Part shown: positions 34,854 to 43,288 of the stretch, piece after piece
Position numbering within the stretch: position 1 is the first letter of the stretch
Layout: each line of letters begins with the position of its first letter
Assembly: GCF_024758505.1 (NCBI RefSeq)
Contig: NZ_CP077970.1
Location: 7,750,001 to 7,814,000 of the forward strand
Direction: 5' to 3'
Source of the DNA: Bradyrhizobium arachidis
Lineage (GTDB): Bacteria > Pseudomonadota > Alphaproteobacteria > Rhizobiales > Xanthobacteraceae
Length of the DNA stretch: 64,000 nucleotides
Program-made: the position numbers and the translations under genes
The notes under the pieces: generated by a model
Told to the model about the DNA's origin: nothing
Databases searched by the model: none
What the model saw: the letters and a program-made list of their open reading frames with translations, nothing else

Positions 34854-35837
34854 TCACTCGATTTGAATGCCGGCTTTGGCGACGATTCGGCCCCAGTTGT
34901 CGGAGTCCTGCTTCAGGAACGCCGTAAACTCTTCTGACGTCCCGCCTCGCGGAATCTGCAGGAACTCCTTCACCTTCTTCCGGAAGTCATCTCCGGTCGT
35001 GATGGTCTGGAGCGCAGATGACAAGCGGCTGGTGATCTCTGGCGGCGTGCCGGCGCGCGCGAAGATGCCGTTCCACGAATAGAGCGGCACGCCCAATCGC
35101 GCTTCTTCGAATGTCGGCACATCGGGCAGCTCCTCGAGCCGTTGACGTGTCGACACGACAAGCGGTCGCAAGGCGCCGGACTGAATGTGAGGAATGGTCG
35201 TGGCCGTCACGTCGAGCGAGCAATCGAGACGCCCGCCCAACAGATCGTTCAAGCCACCATCCTTGTAAGGCACGTGGATCATCTTCGCGTCGGTGGCCTG
35301 CAGCATTTGCAGCATAGCTACGTGATTGGCGGAACCGAGGCCGTAGGACGGATAGGTGAGCTTGTCCGGATCCGCCTTCGCAGCCTGCAGCAGATCCTGC
35401 ACTGTACGATAGGGCGAGTCTGCGCGCACGACCAACACGAAGGGCACGTCCAGCAAGTGGATGATCGGCGTGAAATCCGATGGCTTGTAGGGCACCGACT
35501 TGAAGAGATGCGGATTGAGGATCACCGACAGAAGACCGTAGAGCAGCGTATAGCCATCAGCCGGCGCGGTGGACGCCGCCTGATAACCGATATTCGAGCT
35601 GGCTCCAGGGCGATTGTCCACCCAGACCGGTTGCCCCAACTCGGCGTGCAGTTTCTCGGCGATGAAGCGCGCCATCGTATCAGCGGACGTGCCGGCCGGC
35701 AGCGTCATGACGAGACGGATCGGGCGGTCAGGCCAGCCACCCTTGGCGAAGGCTGAGGCGCCACTCAGCACCATGGGAGCCGCAAGAAGGGAGCGGAGAA
35801 CGGCGCGACGCGAGTATTGGCGGTGTGTCGATTTCAC
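34854..35837 (-). CDS. Bug-family tripartite tricarboxylate transporter substrate-binding protein
   Basis: This 327-residue Bug/TctC protein has a twin-arginine-like signal (YSRRAVLRSLLAAPMVLSG, cleavage near AFAKG). The mature part has WPDRPIRLVMTLPAGTSADT, GQPVWVDNRPGASSNIGYQA and HVPYKDGGLNDLLGGRLD. It is 11 bases after the Old Yellow Enzyme gene and in the same direction, so the two form an operon that probably answers to the palindrome at 37.06 kb. No TctAB permease is encoded nearby. It is the third orphan Bug protein in the window, and the second within the 20-37 kb block. Confidence 0.9.
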   Translation of the reverse strand: MKSTHRQYSRRAVLRSLLAAPMVLSGASAFAKGGWPDRPIRLVMTLPAGTSADTMARFIAEKLHAELGQPVWVDNRPGASSNIGYQAASTAPADGYTLLYGLLSVILNPHLFKSVPYKPSDFTPIIHLLDVPFVLVVRADSPYRTVQDLLQAAKADPDKLTYPSYGLGSANHVAMLQMLQATDAKMIHVPYKDGGLNDLLGGRLDCSLDVTATTIPHIQSGALRPLVVSTRQRLEELPDVPTFEEARLGVPLYSWNGIFARAGTPPEITSRLSSALQTITTGDDFRKKVKEFLQIPRGGTSEEFTAFLKQDSDNWGRIVAKAGIQIE

Positions 35838-35848
35838 GTGTGTTCCTC

Positions 35849-36961
35849 CTATGGGGCGGGGGCGGCATTGTTCTGCTCGTTGTTATGATCAAGGAAAGGA
35901 TAGTCGGTGTAGCCGCGGTGATCGGGCGAATAGAGTTCGTCCTGGTTCAGCGGATTCATGCGCGCGCCGATCTCGAGCCTGCGCGGCAGATCAGGATTGG
36001 CAATGAAGAGCCTGCCGAAGGAGATCAGATCGGCATGGCCCGCGAGCGCGCGCTCGGCCTGCGCGCGGCTGGAGAAGCCGTTGTTGGCGATATAGATGCC
36101 ATTGAAGCCGCGGCGCAGCGCCGAATAGTCGAGATCGTGGGTGGCCGGTTCTGTCGTGGTGGAGCCTTCCACCACATCCACATAGGCGATGCGCAATTCG
36201 CTCAGCATCACAAGCGCGGTGGCAAGCAATCGCGCCGGATCAGAGTCGCGCAAGTGATAGTTGGTCGGGTTGGCCGGAGAGAATCGCACACCAACGCGTT
36301 CCGGACTCCAGATCTCACTGATGGCCTCAACAACTTCAACCAGGAGCCGACAGCGGTTTTGCTCCGAGCCGCCATACGCGTCCGTGCGGTGATTGGCGGA
36401 ATCGCGCAGGAATTGGTCGAGCAGGAAGCCGTTGCCCGCGTGGACCTGCACGCCATCGAAGCCGGCTGTGCGCGCGTTGCGCGCAGCCGCGCGGTATTCC
36501 TCAACAACACCTGTGATCTCGCCAGCCGTCAATTCATGCGGCACCAAAAGCGGCTTGCGGCCTTCGGCCGTGCGAATGGTGCCTGGCGGCAGAAGGGCCG
36601 AAGGCCCCAGCGGCAGCGCGCCGCCCGGCTGCGTCAACGGGTGGGAGTTGCGGCCGCAATGCCAGAGCTGGGAGAAGATTCGCCCGCCCGCGCGATGCAC
36701 GGCATCGGTGACTTCCCGCCAGCCTGTGATCTGGGCCTCCGTGTAGATGCCGGGCGTGTTCGGCCATCCCACACCACGGGCGGAAATGGCGGTTGATTCG
36801 GTGACAACGAGTCCAGCCGTCGCGCGCTGCGCGTAGTAGCGGGCATTGAGTGCCGTCGGCACGCCGCCGGGCGATCGGTCGCGAGACATCGACGACATAA
36901 CGATCCGGTTGGGAAGCCGCAAAGCACCCAAGGGCGCAGGATCGAACAGGCTTTTGGCCAC
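35849..36961 (-). CDS. Old Yellow Enzyme family alkene reductase
   Basis: This 370-residue FMN-dependent TIM-barrel protein begins SLFDPAPLGALRLPNRIVMSSMSR as OYE/NemA proteins do. QLWHCGRNSHP supplies one substrate-binding His; the usual partner appears as FDGVQVHAGNGFLLDQFL, where HxxN is retained as HAGN. HRTDAYGGSEQNRCRLLVEV and SFGRLFIANPDLPRRL near the C-terminus bind FMN. Such enzymes reduce activated alkenes with NADPH and can act on enones, quinones or nitro compounds. It begins an operon with a Bug binding protein and has a TTTTCGAAAA site 100 bases upstream, so it belongs to the proposed regulon. Confidence 0.9.
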   Translation of the reverse strand: MAKSLFDPAPLGALRLPNRIVMSSMSRDRSPGGVPTALNARYYAQRATAGLVVTESTAISARGVGWPNTPGIYTEAQITGWREVTDAVHRAGGRIFSQLWHCGRNSHPLTQPGGALPLGPSALLPPGTIRTAEGRKPLLVPHELTAGEITGVVEEYRAAARNARTAGFDGVQVHAGNGFLLDQFLRDSANHRTDAYGGSEQNRCRLLVEVVEAISEIWSPERVGVRFSPANPTNYHLRDSDPARLLATALVMLSELRIAYVDVVEGSTTTEPATHDLDYSALRRGFNGIYIANNGFSSRAQAERALAGHADLISFGRLFIANPDLPRRLEIGARMNPLNQDELYSPDHRGYTDYPFLDHNNEQNNAAPAP

Positions 36962-37323
36962 GGTGTCTCGTTCCCTAGGCGATTACGCGCGGGTGAGGGA
37001 AGCAAGTCCGCTCCTTCGACCGCCGCTCCAGCCTACGACCGTCGTCAGACGATGACAAGTATTTTCGAAAAGCACATAGATTTACGTAATCAATGGTGAG
37101 CCAGGCAACCATCCAACGACAAACAGGCCCGACACGAGGCCTCGAAGTTATTGAGCTTCGGCATGATCAGGCGAGTCCAAACCAACAGGACGCGAGACTG
37201 GCCGAACGCGACTTGGCTGTCATAGATGCCGATCAAGCGCGCTCCCTGCGATAGCGGGGCGGCCAAACGCCCTGCTCGGGGAAAGGGCCTATCCAAACCA
37301 GGTCAAAGGAGTGTGGGGAAAGA
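36962..37323. other. intergenic gap between the catabolic block and tRNA-Met
   Basis: I find no convincing gene here. It holds the operator-like palindrome at 37060-37072. A minus-strand frame around 37090-37296 has no recognisable family and no ribosome site. No integrase gene or direct repeat of the tRNA end is visible. Confidence 0.5.
37060..37072. promoter_or_regulatory. candidate GntR operator, site 4 (TATTTTCGAAAAG)
   Basis: The core TTTTCGAAAA (37062-37071) matches the sites at 25.2, 26.6 and 27.6 kb and lies about 100 bases before the Old Yellow Enzyme gene that reads away from it. This places the reductase-Bug operon in the same proposed regulon. Confidence 0.58.
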
Positions 37324-37400
37324 TGGTAGCGGGGGAGGGACTCGAACCCCCGACCCCAGGATTATGATTCCCGTGCTCTAACCAGCTGAGCTACCCCGCC
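37324..37400 (-). tRNA. tRNA-Met (CAT anticodon), elongator type
   Basis: The 77-base minus-strand sequence folds as a tRNA: acceptor arm GGCGGGG paired with CCCCGCT (one G-U pair), D arm GCTC/GAGC, anticodon stem CGGGA/TCCTG with loop ATCATAA (anticodon CAT), and T arm with GGTTCGAGTCC. The CCA end is encoded (37324-37326 as TGG on the plus strand). The body resembles elongator tRNA-Met of alphaproteobacteria. The 3' end faces the catabolic block. Confidence 0.93.
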
Positions 37401-37652
37401 ACGAGGGGTTCGCGAGGCCGAACGGCTCATCTCGCGAACGCGCGGCATATAAGGAAGGGTATCGGGGGCTGTCAATCCGCCTTCGCTAAAGCTTGGCGCG
37501 ACGAGAGCGGGAGTGGTGAAAAGCGGGTCGTTGTGGCTCCGGATTCGGCCGTTTTCAGCACCAGACTCGTGGAGAATCCTCCTCGCCCGGATCGCATCTG
37601 GCGATGCGCTCCCGCCTCTCCCCGCGCGAGGGAAGAGGCGAAGAAAGAGGGC
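37401..37652. other. gap between tRNA-Met and the Pro-rich protein gene
   Basis: Overlapping short frames exist but none has coding character. Near 37612-37641 the sequence CCTCTCCCCGCGCGAGGGAAGAGG is a weak hairpin. Nothing else is seen. Confidence 0.4.
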
Positions 37653-38018
37653 CTATTTCGGCCGGACATTGGGGTCGCCGCCGGGGCTGCCGGGCGGCGG
37701 GATCACCGGGGTCTTGCCGATTTCGGGCGCGGGGGCGCGCATTTCGGGGTCGACGCCAGCGGGCGGGCAGAGCACGCCGTCGGATTTCGCCAGTCTGTCA
37801 CCGAGCGGTTCCCGGGCCTGACCGGTGGTGCCGCCCTCAGGAACGAGCGAGTTGCGGGAGTGATCCGGGCGCGTCGGCGCGCAGTCGGCGGAGCGCTGCG
37901 GCGCGGGCGGGGCGGTCGCCTGCGGCGGCGTGGCCGGCGCGGGCGGGGCCTGCGCGATCGCGCTGCCTGTGGCTGATATCAACGCGGCTGCGAACAGCAA
38001 TTTGGGTTTCGTGCGCAT
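37653..38018 (-). CDS. secreted proline-rich hypothetical protein
   Basis: This 121-residue protein starts with a signal peptide (MRTKPKLLFAAALISATG, cleavage after AIAQ) followed by a Pro/Ala-rich segment (APPAPATPPQATAPPAPQRS) and a second half with two Cys residues and the ending GSPGGDPNVRPK. I recognise no domain. ATG 38018 is chosen because it begins the signal peptide; the frame continues upstream across a repeat element but without plausible protein. It is in the same direction as the methyltransferase and mnmA genes. The composition suggests a short periplasmic or cell-wall-associated protein. Function is unknown. Confidence 0.65.
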   Translation of the reverse strand: MRTKPKLLFAAALISATGSAIAQAPPAPATPPQATAPPAPQRSADCAPTRPDHSRNSLVPEGGTTGQAREPLGDRLAKSDGVLCPPAGVDPEMRAPAPEIGKTPVIPPPGSPGGDPNVRPK

Positions 38019-38091
38019 GACAAAGAAACGCGCGCGCCCCTCCCCGCGTTCCCTCCGAAGCACGACGGCTTCAATTGGACTTCTTCTTTTT

Positions 38092-38140
38092 GAGCATGAT
38101 CTTATCGGAAAACCGCGGCACACTTTTCCGGATCATGCTC
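38092..38140. repeat. dispersed palindromic repeat, copy 1 (GAGCATGATC type)
   Basis: GAGCATGATCTTATCGGAAAA and TTTTCCGGATCATGCTC form the two imperfect arms of a 49-base dyad. A second copy stands at 47122-47169. It lies between the methyltransferase gene and the Pro-rich protein gene. Such elements are scattered through Bradyrhizobium-type genomes, as far as I recall. Confidence 0.8.
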
Positions 38141-38144
38141 GCCA

Positions 38145-38783
38145 TCATGCTTTGCGGTAACGGATCAGCGAAAAGTGCCCCATCGGCGGCATCGGCCGGC
38201 GCTCGGCGAGCGTGACGCCGCCGTGGCGCTTCTGCCAGTTGGCGAGCCGCGCCCACGGAAACTCCGGCCGCCAGCCGAGCCTGCGCGCGACCGGCGCAAA
38301 GGCGAGCTCGAAGGCGCGGCGCGGACCGGTCTCGGCGCCGATGTGGTTGACCAGGATGAGCTCGCCGCCAGGCTTGAGCACACGCACGAACTCGTCGAGC
38401 GTGCCTTCGGGATCCGGCACGGCCGTGATGACATATTGCGCGACGACGGCGTCGAAGCAGCCGTCGGGAAACGCGAGGTTTTTCGCGTCCATCACCGAGA
38501 GCACCTCGACATTGCTAAGCTTCATCTCGCGCACGCGCTTCATCGCCCGGCGCAGCATCGGCTCGGAAATGTCGACGCCGCACAGTTTGGTCGAGCGCGA
38601 ATAATCCGACAGCGACAGGCCGGTGCCGACGCCGACGTCGAGCACGCGGCCGCCGATCTTGTCGGCGACCTCGATGGTGGATTGCCGGCCCTGGTCAAAA
38701 ACCTTGCCGAACACGAGATCGTAGACCGGCGCCCAGCGGCCATAGGCCTTCTCGACCCCGGCCCGCGAGATATCTGCTGCCAT
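38145..38783 (-). CDS. class I SAM-dependent methyltransferase, PmtA (Rhodobacter type)/UbiE-like
   Basis: This 212-residue methyltransferase has motif I VLDVGVGTGLSLSDY near residue 48, DISEPMLRRA after it and PDGCFDAVVAQYVITAVPDPE as the later motif. The N-terminal YGRWAPVYDLVFGKVFDQGR is the hallmark of Rhodobacter-type phosphatidylethanolamine N-methyltransferases, which make phosphatidylcholine for the membrane; UbiE/COQ5 proteins are the nearest alternative. Bradyrhizobium-type bacteria have several such paralogues, so I give no gene symbol. It lies 17 bases after mnmA on the same strand, and a repeat element follows its stop. Confidence 0.82.
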   Translation of the reverse strand: MAADISRAGVEKAYGRWAPVYDLVFGKVFDQGRQSTIEVADKIGGRVLDVGVGTGLSLSDYSRSTKLCGVDISEPMLRRAMKRVREMKLSNVEVLSVMDAKNLAFPDGCFDAVVAQYVITAVPDPEGTLDEFVRVLKPGGELILVNHIGAETGPRRAFELAFAPVARRLGWRPEFPWARLANWQKRHGGVTLAERRPMPPMGHFSLIRYRKA

Positions 38784-38800
38784 GCCCCTGCCCTGAAAAT

Positions 38801-39982
38801 TTAGCCGCGCACGGCTTCGGCCAGCGGCCGCGCGGTGGCCGCAACGACCTTCGACGCCGCGCTCTGGATAAAACCGCCGCCAAGCACGCGCGCCTGCCCC
38901 GATGGCGCGTCGTAGAACACACAGGCCTGTCCGGGCGACACGCCCTCCTCGCCCGCGACCAGCTCGACCTCGTAGTGACCGTCGGCGCCGCGCAGCCAGG
39001 CCGGCTGCGGCGCGCGCGTCGAGCGCACGCGCACATACATTTCGAGCCCGCTGCCGATCGCGCGGTCGATGTCACCGTCGCCGATCCAGTTGACGTCGCG
39101 CAGTACGATACGGTGCATCTTTAGCGCCTCGCGCGGGCCGACGACGACACGGCGGGTCGCTGCTTCCAGCCGCACCACGTAGAGCGGCGAGCCGGAGGCG
39201 ATGCCGAGACCGCGGCGCTGGCCGACCGTGAAATTGGCGATGCCGTGATGCTGGCCGATGATGCGACCGTCGAGATCGACGATGTCGCCGGGCTCCATCG
39301 CGTTCGGCCGCAGCCGCGTGATGATGTCGGTGTAGCGGCCCGTCGGCACGAAGCAGATGTCCTGGCTGTCGTGCTTGTCGGCGACCGCGAGGTCGAAGCG
39401 GCGCGCGAGCTCGCGGGTCTGCGGCTTGGTCATGTCGCCGAGCGGGAAGCGCAAAAAGTCGAGCTGCTCGCGCGTGGTCGCGAACAGGAAATAGCTCTGG
39501 TCGCGATCGCTGTCGGCCGCGCAGACGAGTGCGCGCGAACCGTCATCGAGGCTGCGCGAGGCGACGTAGTGGCCGGTGGCGAGCGCGGTCGCCCCTAACT
39601 CGCGCGCGGTCTTCAGGAGATCGCGAAACTTGACCGAGCGATTGCACTCGATGCACGGCACCGGCGTCTCGCCAAGCGCGTAGCTGTCGGCAAAATTGTC
39701 GATGACGGACTCGCGAAAGCGATCCTCATAGTCGAGCACGTAATGGGGAATGCCGAGCTTTGCGGCGACGTCGCGGGCGTCGTGAATGTCCTGGCCGGCG
39801 CAGCATGCACCCTTGCGATGGGTCGCCGCGCCATGGTCGTAGAGCTGCAGCGTGATGCCGACGACGTCGTAACCCTCCGCCTTCAACAGCGCAGCCGTCG
39901 TCGAGGAGTCGACGCCGCCGGACATGGCGACGACGACCCTGGTGTCCTGCGGACGGCCTTCGAGATCCAGACTGTTGAGCAT
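38801..39982 (-). CDS. mnmA: tRNA-specific 2-thiouridylase
   Basis: This 393-residue MnmA makes 2-thiouridine at position 34 of tRNAs for Lys, Glu and Gln. The PP-loop [19 protein letters not shown] lies near residue 18, ITLQLYDHG follows, the catalytic nucleophile region is [14 protein letters not shown] near 105, and [16 protein letters not shown] near 205 carries the second reactive Cys. The C-terminal beta-barrel contains PGQACVFYD. Length and motifs are normal. It is followed by the methyltransferase gene and is divergent from the flagellar block. It is a core gene and helps to mark the chromosome backbone. Confidence 0.96.
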   Translation of the reverse strand: MLNSLDLEGRPQDTRVVVAMSGGVDSSTTAALLKAEGYDVVGITLQLYDHGAATHRKGACCAGQDIHDARDVAAKLGIPHYVLDYEDRFRESVIDNFADSYALGETPVPCIECNRSVKFRDLLKTARELGATALATGHYVASRSLDDGSRALVCAADSDRDQSYFLFATTREQLDFLRFPLGDMTKPQTRELARRFDLAVADKHDSQDICFVPTGRYTDIITRLRPNAMEPGDIVDLDGRIIGQHHGIANFTVGQRRGLGIASGSPLYVVRLEAATRRVVVGPREALKMHRIVLRDVNWIGDGDIDRAIGSGLEMYVRVRSTRAPQPAWLRGADGHYEVELVAGEEGVSPGQACVFYDAPSGQARVLGGGFIQSAASKVVAATARPLAEAVRG

Positions 39983-40210
39983 GGGTTCCGGTCAGTACGC
40001 GTGCGGCGATGATCCCGCGATTTCCGCTGCTATTTTCACTTTTCTGGCCGGGAAACAAACCCCTCCCGGAACTCAGGTTCCATGAGGTCGCCTTGCCCGG
40101 TCGAAAGCGGCTGAGAGCTACCCTTTAATATAGGCCGCATTCCGGTGAAGCAATCGCATGGGCGGGATTTGCTGGACGCTTAGGGCAATTCTTGCCGGGA
40201 GGCAGAAATG

Positions 40211-40230
40211 GGCCCCCTTTGCGGGGGGCC
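40211..40230. terminator. G+C-rich hairpin, terminator-like
   Basis: GGCCCCC (40211-40217) and GGGGGCC (40224-40230) form a strong 7-bp stem with a short loop. It is followed by CT-rich sequence but no real T run, so it may end transcription from neither or either side, or simply be a stable structure in the mnmA/fliK gap. Confidence 0.35.
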
Positions 40231-40293
40231 TCCCCCTCTACGCCAATCTCATAAGACATTGAAATTACAATACAAAATATGGGAGAGACGGAC

Positions 40294-40309
40294 TGGCCCG
40301 CTCCTTGCT
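40294..40309 (+). promoter_or_regulatory. sigma-54-type promoter before fliK
   Basis: TGGCCCGCTCCTTGCT has GG (40295-40296), ten bases, and GC (40307-40308), as required for RpoN -24/-12 elements. It stands 36 bases before the fliK start. The flagellar sigma-54 activator FlbD is encoded in the same block. No search for enhancer sites was done. Confidence 0.55.
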
Positions 40310-40344
40310 GACCTCTGAGCCGAGTTTATTGCAAGAGGTCTCCC

Positions 40345-42000
40345 GTGGTCAGCGTGACGTCCGACGTAGCCGCCAGCGTGCCGGTGCCGAGCACACCGTC
40401 GAAATCCGCAAAATCGCAGCCGAAGACGGCCGGCGACCAATTCGGCGCGCTCGTGGACAGCAATACGGCCGCCGCCAGCACGCAGACGGCGGATCCGGCG
40501 CCGCGCCGGTCCGACACCGCCAATCGTGCGTCCGATAAGACCTCCTCCGACAAGACCACGTCCGACAAGAGCTCCCGCGACACCTCCGCATCCGACAAGA
40601 CGTCGCAGGCGACCTCGAACGAGGCGACCGATGATTCGGCGCCGGCCGACAAGGACGCCGCGGGCCCGGCCAAGACCAAGGACAAGTCGGATACATCAGA
40701 GACCAAATCGGCGGCGAAGTCCGATGAGTCCAAGTCCGATGAGTCCAAGTCCAAGCAGGCCGACGAGAGCGATGGCCTTGCCGCCGCCGTGCAGGCAGCC
40801 GACGCCGCGCAGCAGCAAGCGGCCAGCCAGGCCGTGCCCGATCCGACCGCCGTCATCGTGCCTGTAACAGTCGCTCCGACCGATATCGCTGCGGCCGGGA
40901 CCCAAACCGGCGCCAACACCGATTCGCCCCTGACGATCGCGGCCGCAGGGATTGCGGCGAGCGCCTCGACCGCGGCGCAGATCGCAACACCCGCGACGAC
41001 CAAGACCGACGCTGCGACCGCGACCACCGACACGATCGCCACGACGACAGACGCCGATGCCGCCGCGGCAAAGGCCGCGCTCGCGGATGCTGCTGCAGCC
41101 GGCACGACCGACACTGCGCCGACAGATCCGCAGCAGACCAGCGGCGCGCTCGCGGCCGCGATCGACAAGGCGACGCCAAAGACCGCGTTCAAGGAAGCCG
41201 TCACCGCGCAATCCAACAAGGATGTGTCTGACATCACCGGCGGGCAAGACACCACCAAGCCGGGCGGCCTCACTGCGACAACGGCCAATTCCGCTGCTGC
41301 TGCCACGAATGCGCCTGCGCATGCGCAGACCGCAAAACCAGAAAGCAACGGCACCACGACCGAGGCCAAGACGGACACCGCCGATCGCACAGCACCGGCC
41401 GCTCCCGCCACACCGACCCCGCACGGTCATGCTGCCAATACGCAGCCGCAGGTGAGCGCGCCCGATCCGAGCGCCCAGGCCGCAGCCGCGATCCAGGCAC
41501 CGACTACGAACACCATTTCGAGCACGTCAGCCTCCACTGCAACGCTGACCGCGACCGCCGCGACGTCGACGGCCGTGCCGCTCAGCGGATTGCCGGTCGA
41601 AATCGCCGCCGCCGCGCGCGCCGGAAAAACCCAATTCGACATCCGCCTCGATCCTGCCGAGCTTGGCCGCATCGACGTCCGCATCGCGGTCGACCGCAAC
41701 GGCCAGGTCACCTCGCATTTGACGGTCGAAAAGCCGGAGACGCTGTCGATGCTGCGCCAGGACGCGCCGCAATTGCAGCGCGCGCTCGACGATGCCGGCC
41801 TCAAGACCGGCAACAACGGCCTTTCCTTCAGCCTGCGCGACCAGTCGTCGTCCGGGCAGAACAACGGCAATGCCAACGACAATGGCGGCAACGCCCGCCG
41901 CCTGATCGTCAGCGACGACGAGGCGATGCCGGCCGCCGTCGCCGGGCGCAGCTATGGCCGCATGCTCTCGTCGAGCAGCGGCGTCGACATCAGAGTGTAA
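40345..42000 (+). CDS. fliK: flagellar hook-length control protein
   Basis: This 551-residue protein starts at GTG 40345. Residues about 60-150 are low complexity, rich in Ser, Asp, Lys and Thr (SDKTSSDKTTSDKSS and similar), then comes a long Ala/Thr-rich region, as expected for the disordered N-terminus of a molecular ruler. The conserved C-terminal FliK domain is clear: FDIRLDPAELGRIDVRIAVD, VEKPETLSMLRQDAPQLQRAL and GNNGLSFSLRDQSS. It sets hook length and switches export specificity. flgD follows after 12 bases. A sigma-54-like promoter lies upstream. Confidence 0.88.
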   Translation: MVSVTSDVAASVPVPSTPSKSAKSQPKTAGDQFGALVDSNTAAASTQTADPAPRRSDTANRASDKTSSDKTTSDKSSRDTSASDKTSQATSNEATDDSAPADKDAAGPAKTKDKSDTSETKSAAKSDESKSDESKSKQADESDGLAAAVQAADAAQQQAASQAVPDPTAVIVPVTVAPTDIAAAGTQTGANTDSPLTIAAAGIAASASTAAQIATPATTKTDAATATTDTIATTTDADAAAAKAALADAAAAGTTDTAPTDPQQTSGALAAAIDKATPKTAFKEAVTAQSNKDVSDITGGQDTTKPGGLTATTANSAAAATNAPAHAQTAKPESNGTTTEAKTDTADRTAPAAPATPTPHGHAANTQPQVSAPDPSAQAAAAIQAPTTNTISSTSASTATLTATAATSTAVPLSGLPVEIAAAARAGKTQFDIRLDPAELGRIDVRIAVDRNGQVTSHLTVEKPETLSMLRQDAPQLQRALDDAGLKTGNNGLSFSLRDQSSSGQNNGNANDNGGNARRLIVSDDEAMPAAVAGRSYGRMLSSSSGVDIRV

Positions 42001-42012
42001 GGAGTCCAGGAC

Positions 42013-42711
42013 ATGGCCACCACCGGCGTTGCGCCTTCCGTCGTTTCGGGAACCACCGACATCCCGAAGACATCGACGAGCTCGACCCTGAGCTCCTCCA
42101 CGGGCTCGACGCTCGCGGGTAATTTCCAGACCTTTCTGACGCTGCTCACCACGCAGCTCCAGAACCAGAACCCGCTCGATCCGCTCGACACCAACCAGTT
42201 CACCCAGCAGCTCGTGCAGTTCGCCGGTGTCGAACAGCAGCTCAAGACCAACGACACACTCTCGCAGCTCGTCACGCTGCAGCAGACCACGCAGGCAACG
42301 CAGGCGCTCGGTTTCGTCGGCAAGACCGCCGTGGTCGACGGCACCACCGCGACGATGACGAATTCGTCGGCGACCTGGCACCTGAACGTTCCGAGCAGCG
42401 CGACCGTCGATATTTCGATCGCGAACTCGAGTGGCCAGACCGTCTTCACCGGCAAATACACCGCCGGCGCCGGCACCGACATTCCCTTCACCTGGAACGG
42501 CCAGGGCAATGACGGCACCCAGTGGCCCGACGGCAAATACACGATCTCGGCGACGGGCAAGGATGCCTCAGGCAATACGGTGGGCATCGCTGCGCAGGTC
42601 CAGGGCACGGTGTCGTCGGTCGACCTGACCCAGTCGCCGCCGCTTTTGACCATCGACGGCAACACCTACACCGTCAGCCAGGTCAAGAGCATCGTCAACG
42701 CCAGCAACTGA
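42013..42711 (+). CDS. flgD: flagellar hook-capping protein
   Basis: This 232-residue FlgD has the N-terminal FLTLLTTQLQNQNPLDPLDT and QFTQQLVQFAGVEQQLKTND that define the family, then a tudor/FlgD-Ig-like region with VDGTTATMTNSSATWHLN and FTWNGQGNDGTQWPDGKYT, and the C-terminal end of the fold at NTYTVSQVKSI. It caps the growing hook during assembly and is not part of the finished flagellum. It follows fliK by 12 bases with AAGGAG before the ATG. The next gene, sciP, is separated by 215 bases, so flgD probably closes this transcript. Confidence 0.94.
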   Translation: MATTGVAPSVVSGTTDIPKTSTSSTLSSSTGSTLAGNFQTFLTLLTTQLQNQNPLDPLDTNQFTQQLVQFAGVEQQLKTNDTLSQLVTLQQTTQATQALGFVGKTAVVDGTTATMTNSSATWHLNVPSSATVDISIANSSGQTVFTGKYTAGAGTDIPFTWNGQGNDGTQWPDGKYTISATGKDASGNTVGIAAQVQGTVSSVDLTQSPPLLTIDGNTYTVSQVKSIVNASN

Positions 42712-42926
42712 GGTTCGCACCTCGCCTGACTGGCTCTGTTCGTTAGTAAAGTATTTACGAAGACCCCCTCGACCGGCCTGGACGCCCCCGTCCCGCCGGC
42801 CGAGCTGAGGCTGTTCCAGCCATTTTCAACGAGAATTGTATTGAAGCCTTAGGCTTAGCCAATTTTTAAGCCGGCCGGCGTACGGTTGTGGCGTGAGTTC
42901 AGTGGTTGAGAGTTTGTGAGTACGCC

Positions 42927-43202
42927 ATGACAGAACCCCATCGCCCGAGGGTAAAATACGTCATCGGGCCGGACGGCAGCCCGTTAACGATTGCCGATCT
43001 TCCCGCGCCCGGAACCAAACGGTGGGTCATCCGCCGCAAGGCCGAGGTGGTAGCGGCAGTTCGCGGCGGTCTCCTCTCGCTTGAGGAAGCCTGCAGCCGC
43101 TATACCCTCACCGTCGACGAATTCCTTTCCTGGCAGTTTTCCATCGACCAGCACGGTCTTGCGGGCCTGCGCACCACCCGCATTCAGCAATATCGCCAGT
43201 AA
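42927..43202 (+). CDS. sciP: SciP-type CtrA inhibitory protein (DUF1153)
   Basis: This 91-residue protein is of the DUF1153 family, whose Caulobacter member SciP binds the cell-cycle regulator CtrA or its promoters and blocks transcription. Features are VKYVIGPDGSPLTIADLP at the N-terminus, RWVIRRKAEVVAAVRGGLL with a helix-turn-helix, and SLEEACSRYTLTVDEFLSWQ. I use ATG 42927, which gives the standard N-terminus. In Caulobacter relatives this gene is also close to flagellar genes. A strong terminator follows at 43231. It would help time flagellar and other CtrA-dependent genes in the cell cycle. Confidence 0.88.
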   Translation: MTEPHRPRVKYVIGPDGSPLTIADLPAPGTKRWVIRRKAEVVAAVRGGLLSLEEACSRYTLTVDEFLSWQFSIDQHGLAGLRTTRIQQYRQ

Positions 43203-43230
43203 GCGACCCGGAAACTGATCGATTTGACGA

Positions 43231-43264
43231 AAATCGGCCCCGCCCTGCGAGGCCGATTTTTTTC
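43231..43264 (+). terminator. rho-independent terminator after sciP
   Basis: AAAATCGGCC (43231-43240) pairs with GGCCGATTTT (43252-43261), and a run of T residues follows to 43263. It lies 29 bases after the sciP stop. Confidence 0.88.
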
Positions 43265-43288
43265 ATGTCCGTTCTTTTGTCCGACCTC

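Larger units (their letters stand above)
39983..40344. other. divergent gap between mnmA and fliK
   Basis: No gene is seen. It contains a G+C-rich hairpin at 40211-40230 and a sigma-54-like promoter at 40294-40309, described separately, with an A+T-rich stretch (40258-40282) between them. Confidence 0.6.

Noticed and set aside
37090..37296. Short minus-strand frame next to tRNA-Met as an integrase remnant
   Set aside because: The translated sequence has no integrase motif and no start site, so it cannot support an island claim.
40560..40760. Repeated SDKT/SDESK codons in fliK as a separate tandem-repeat element
   Set aside because: The repeats are in frame and fit the disordered, low-complexity N-terminal part usual for FliK.
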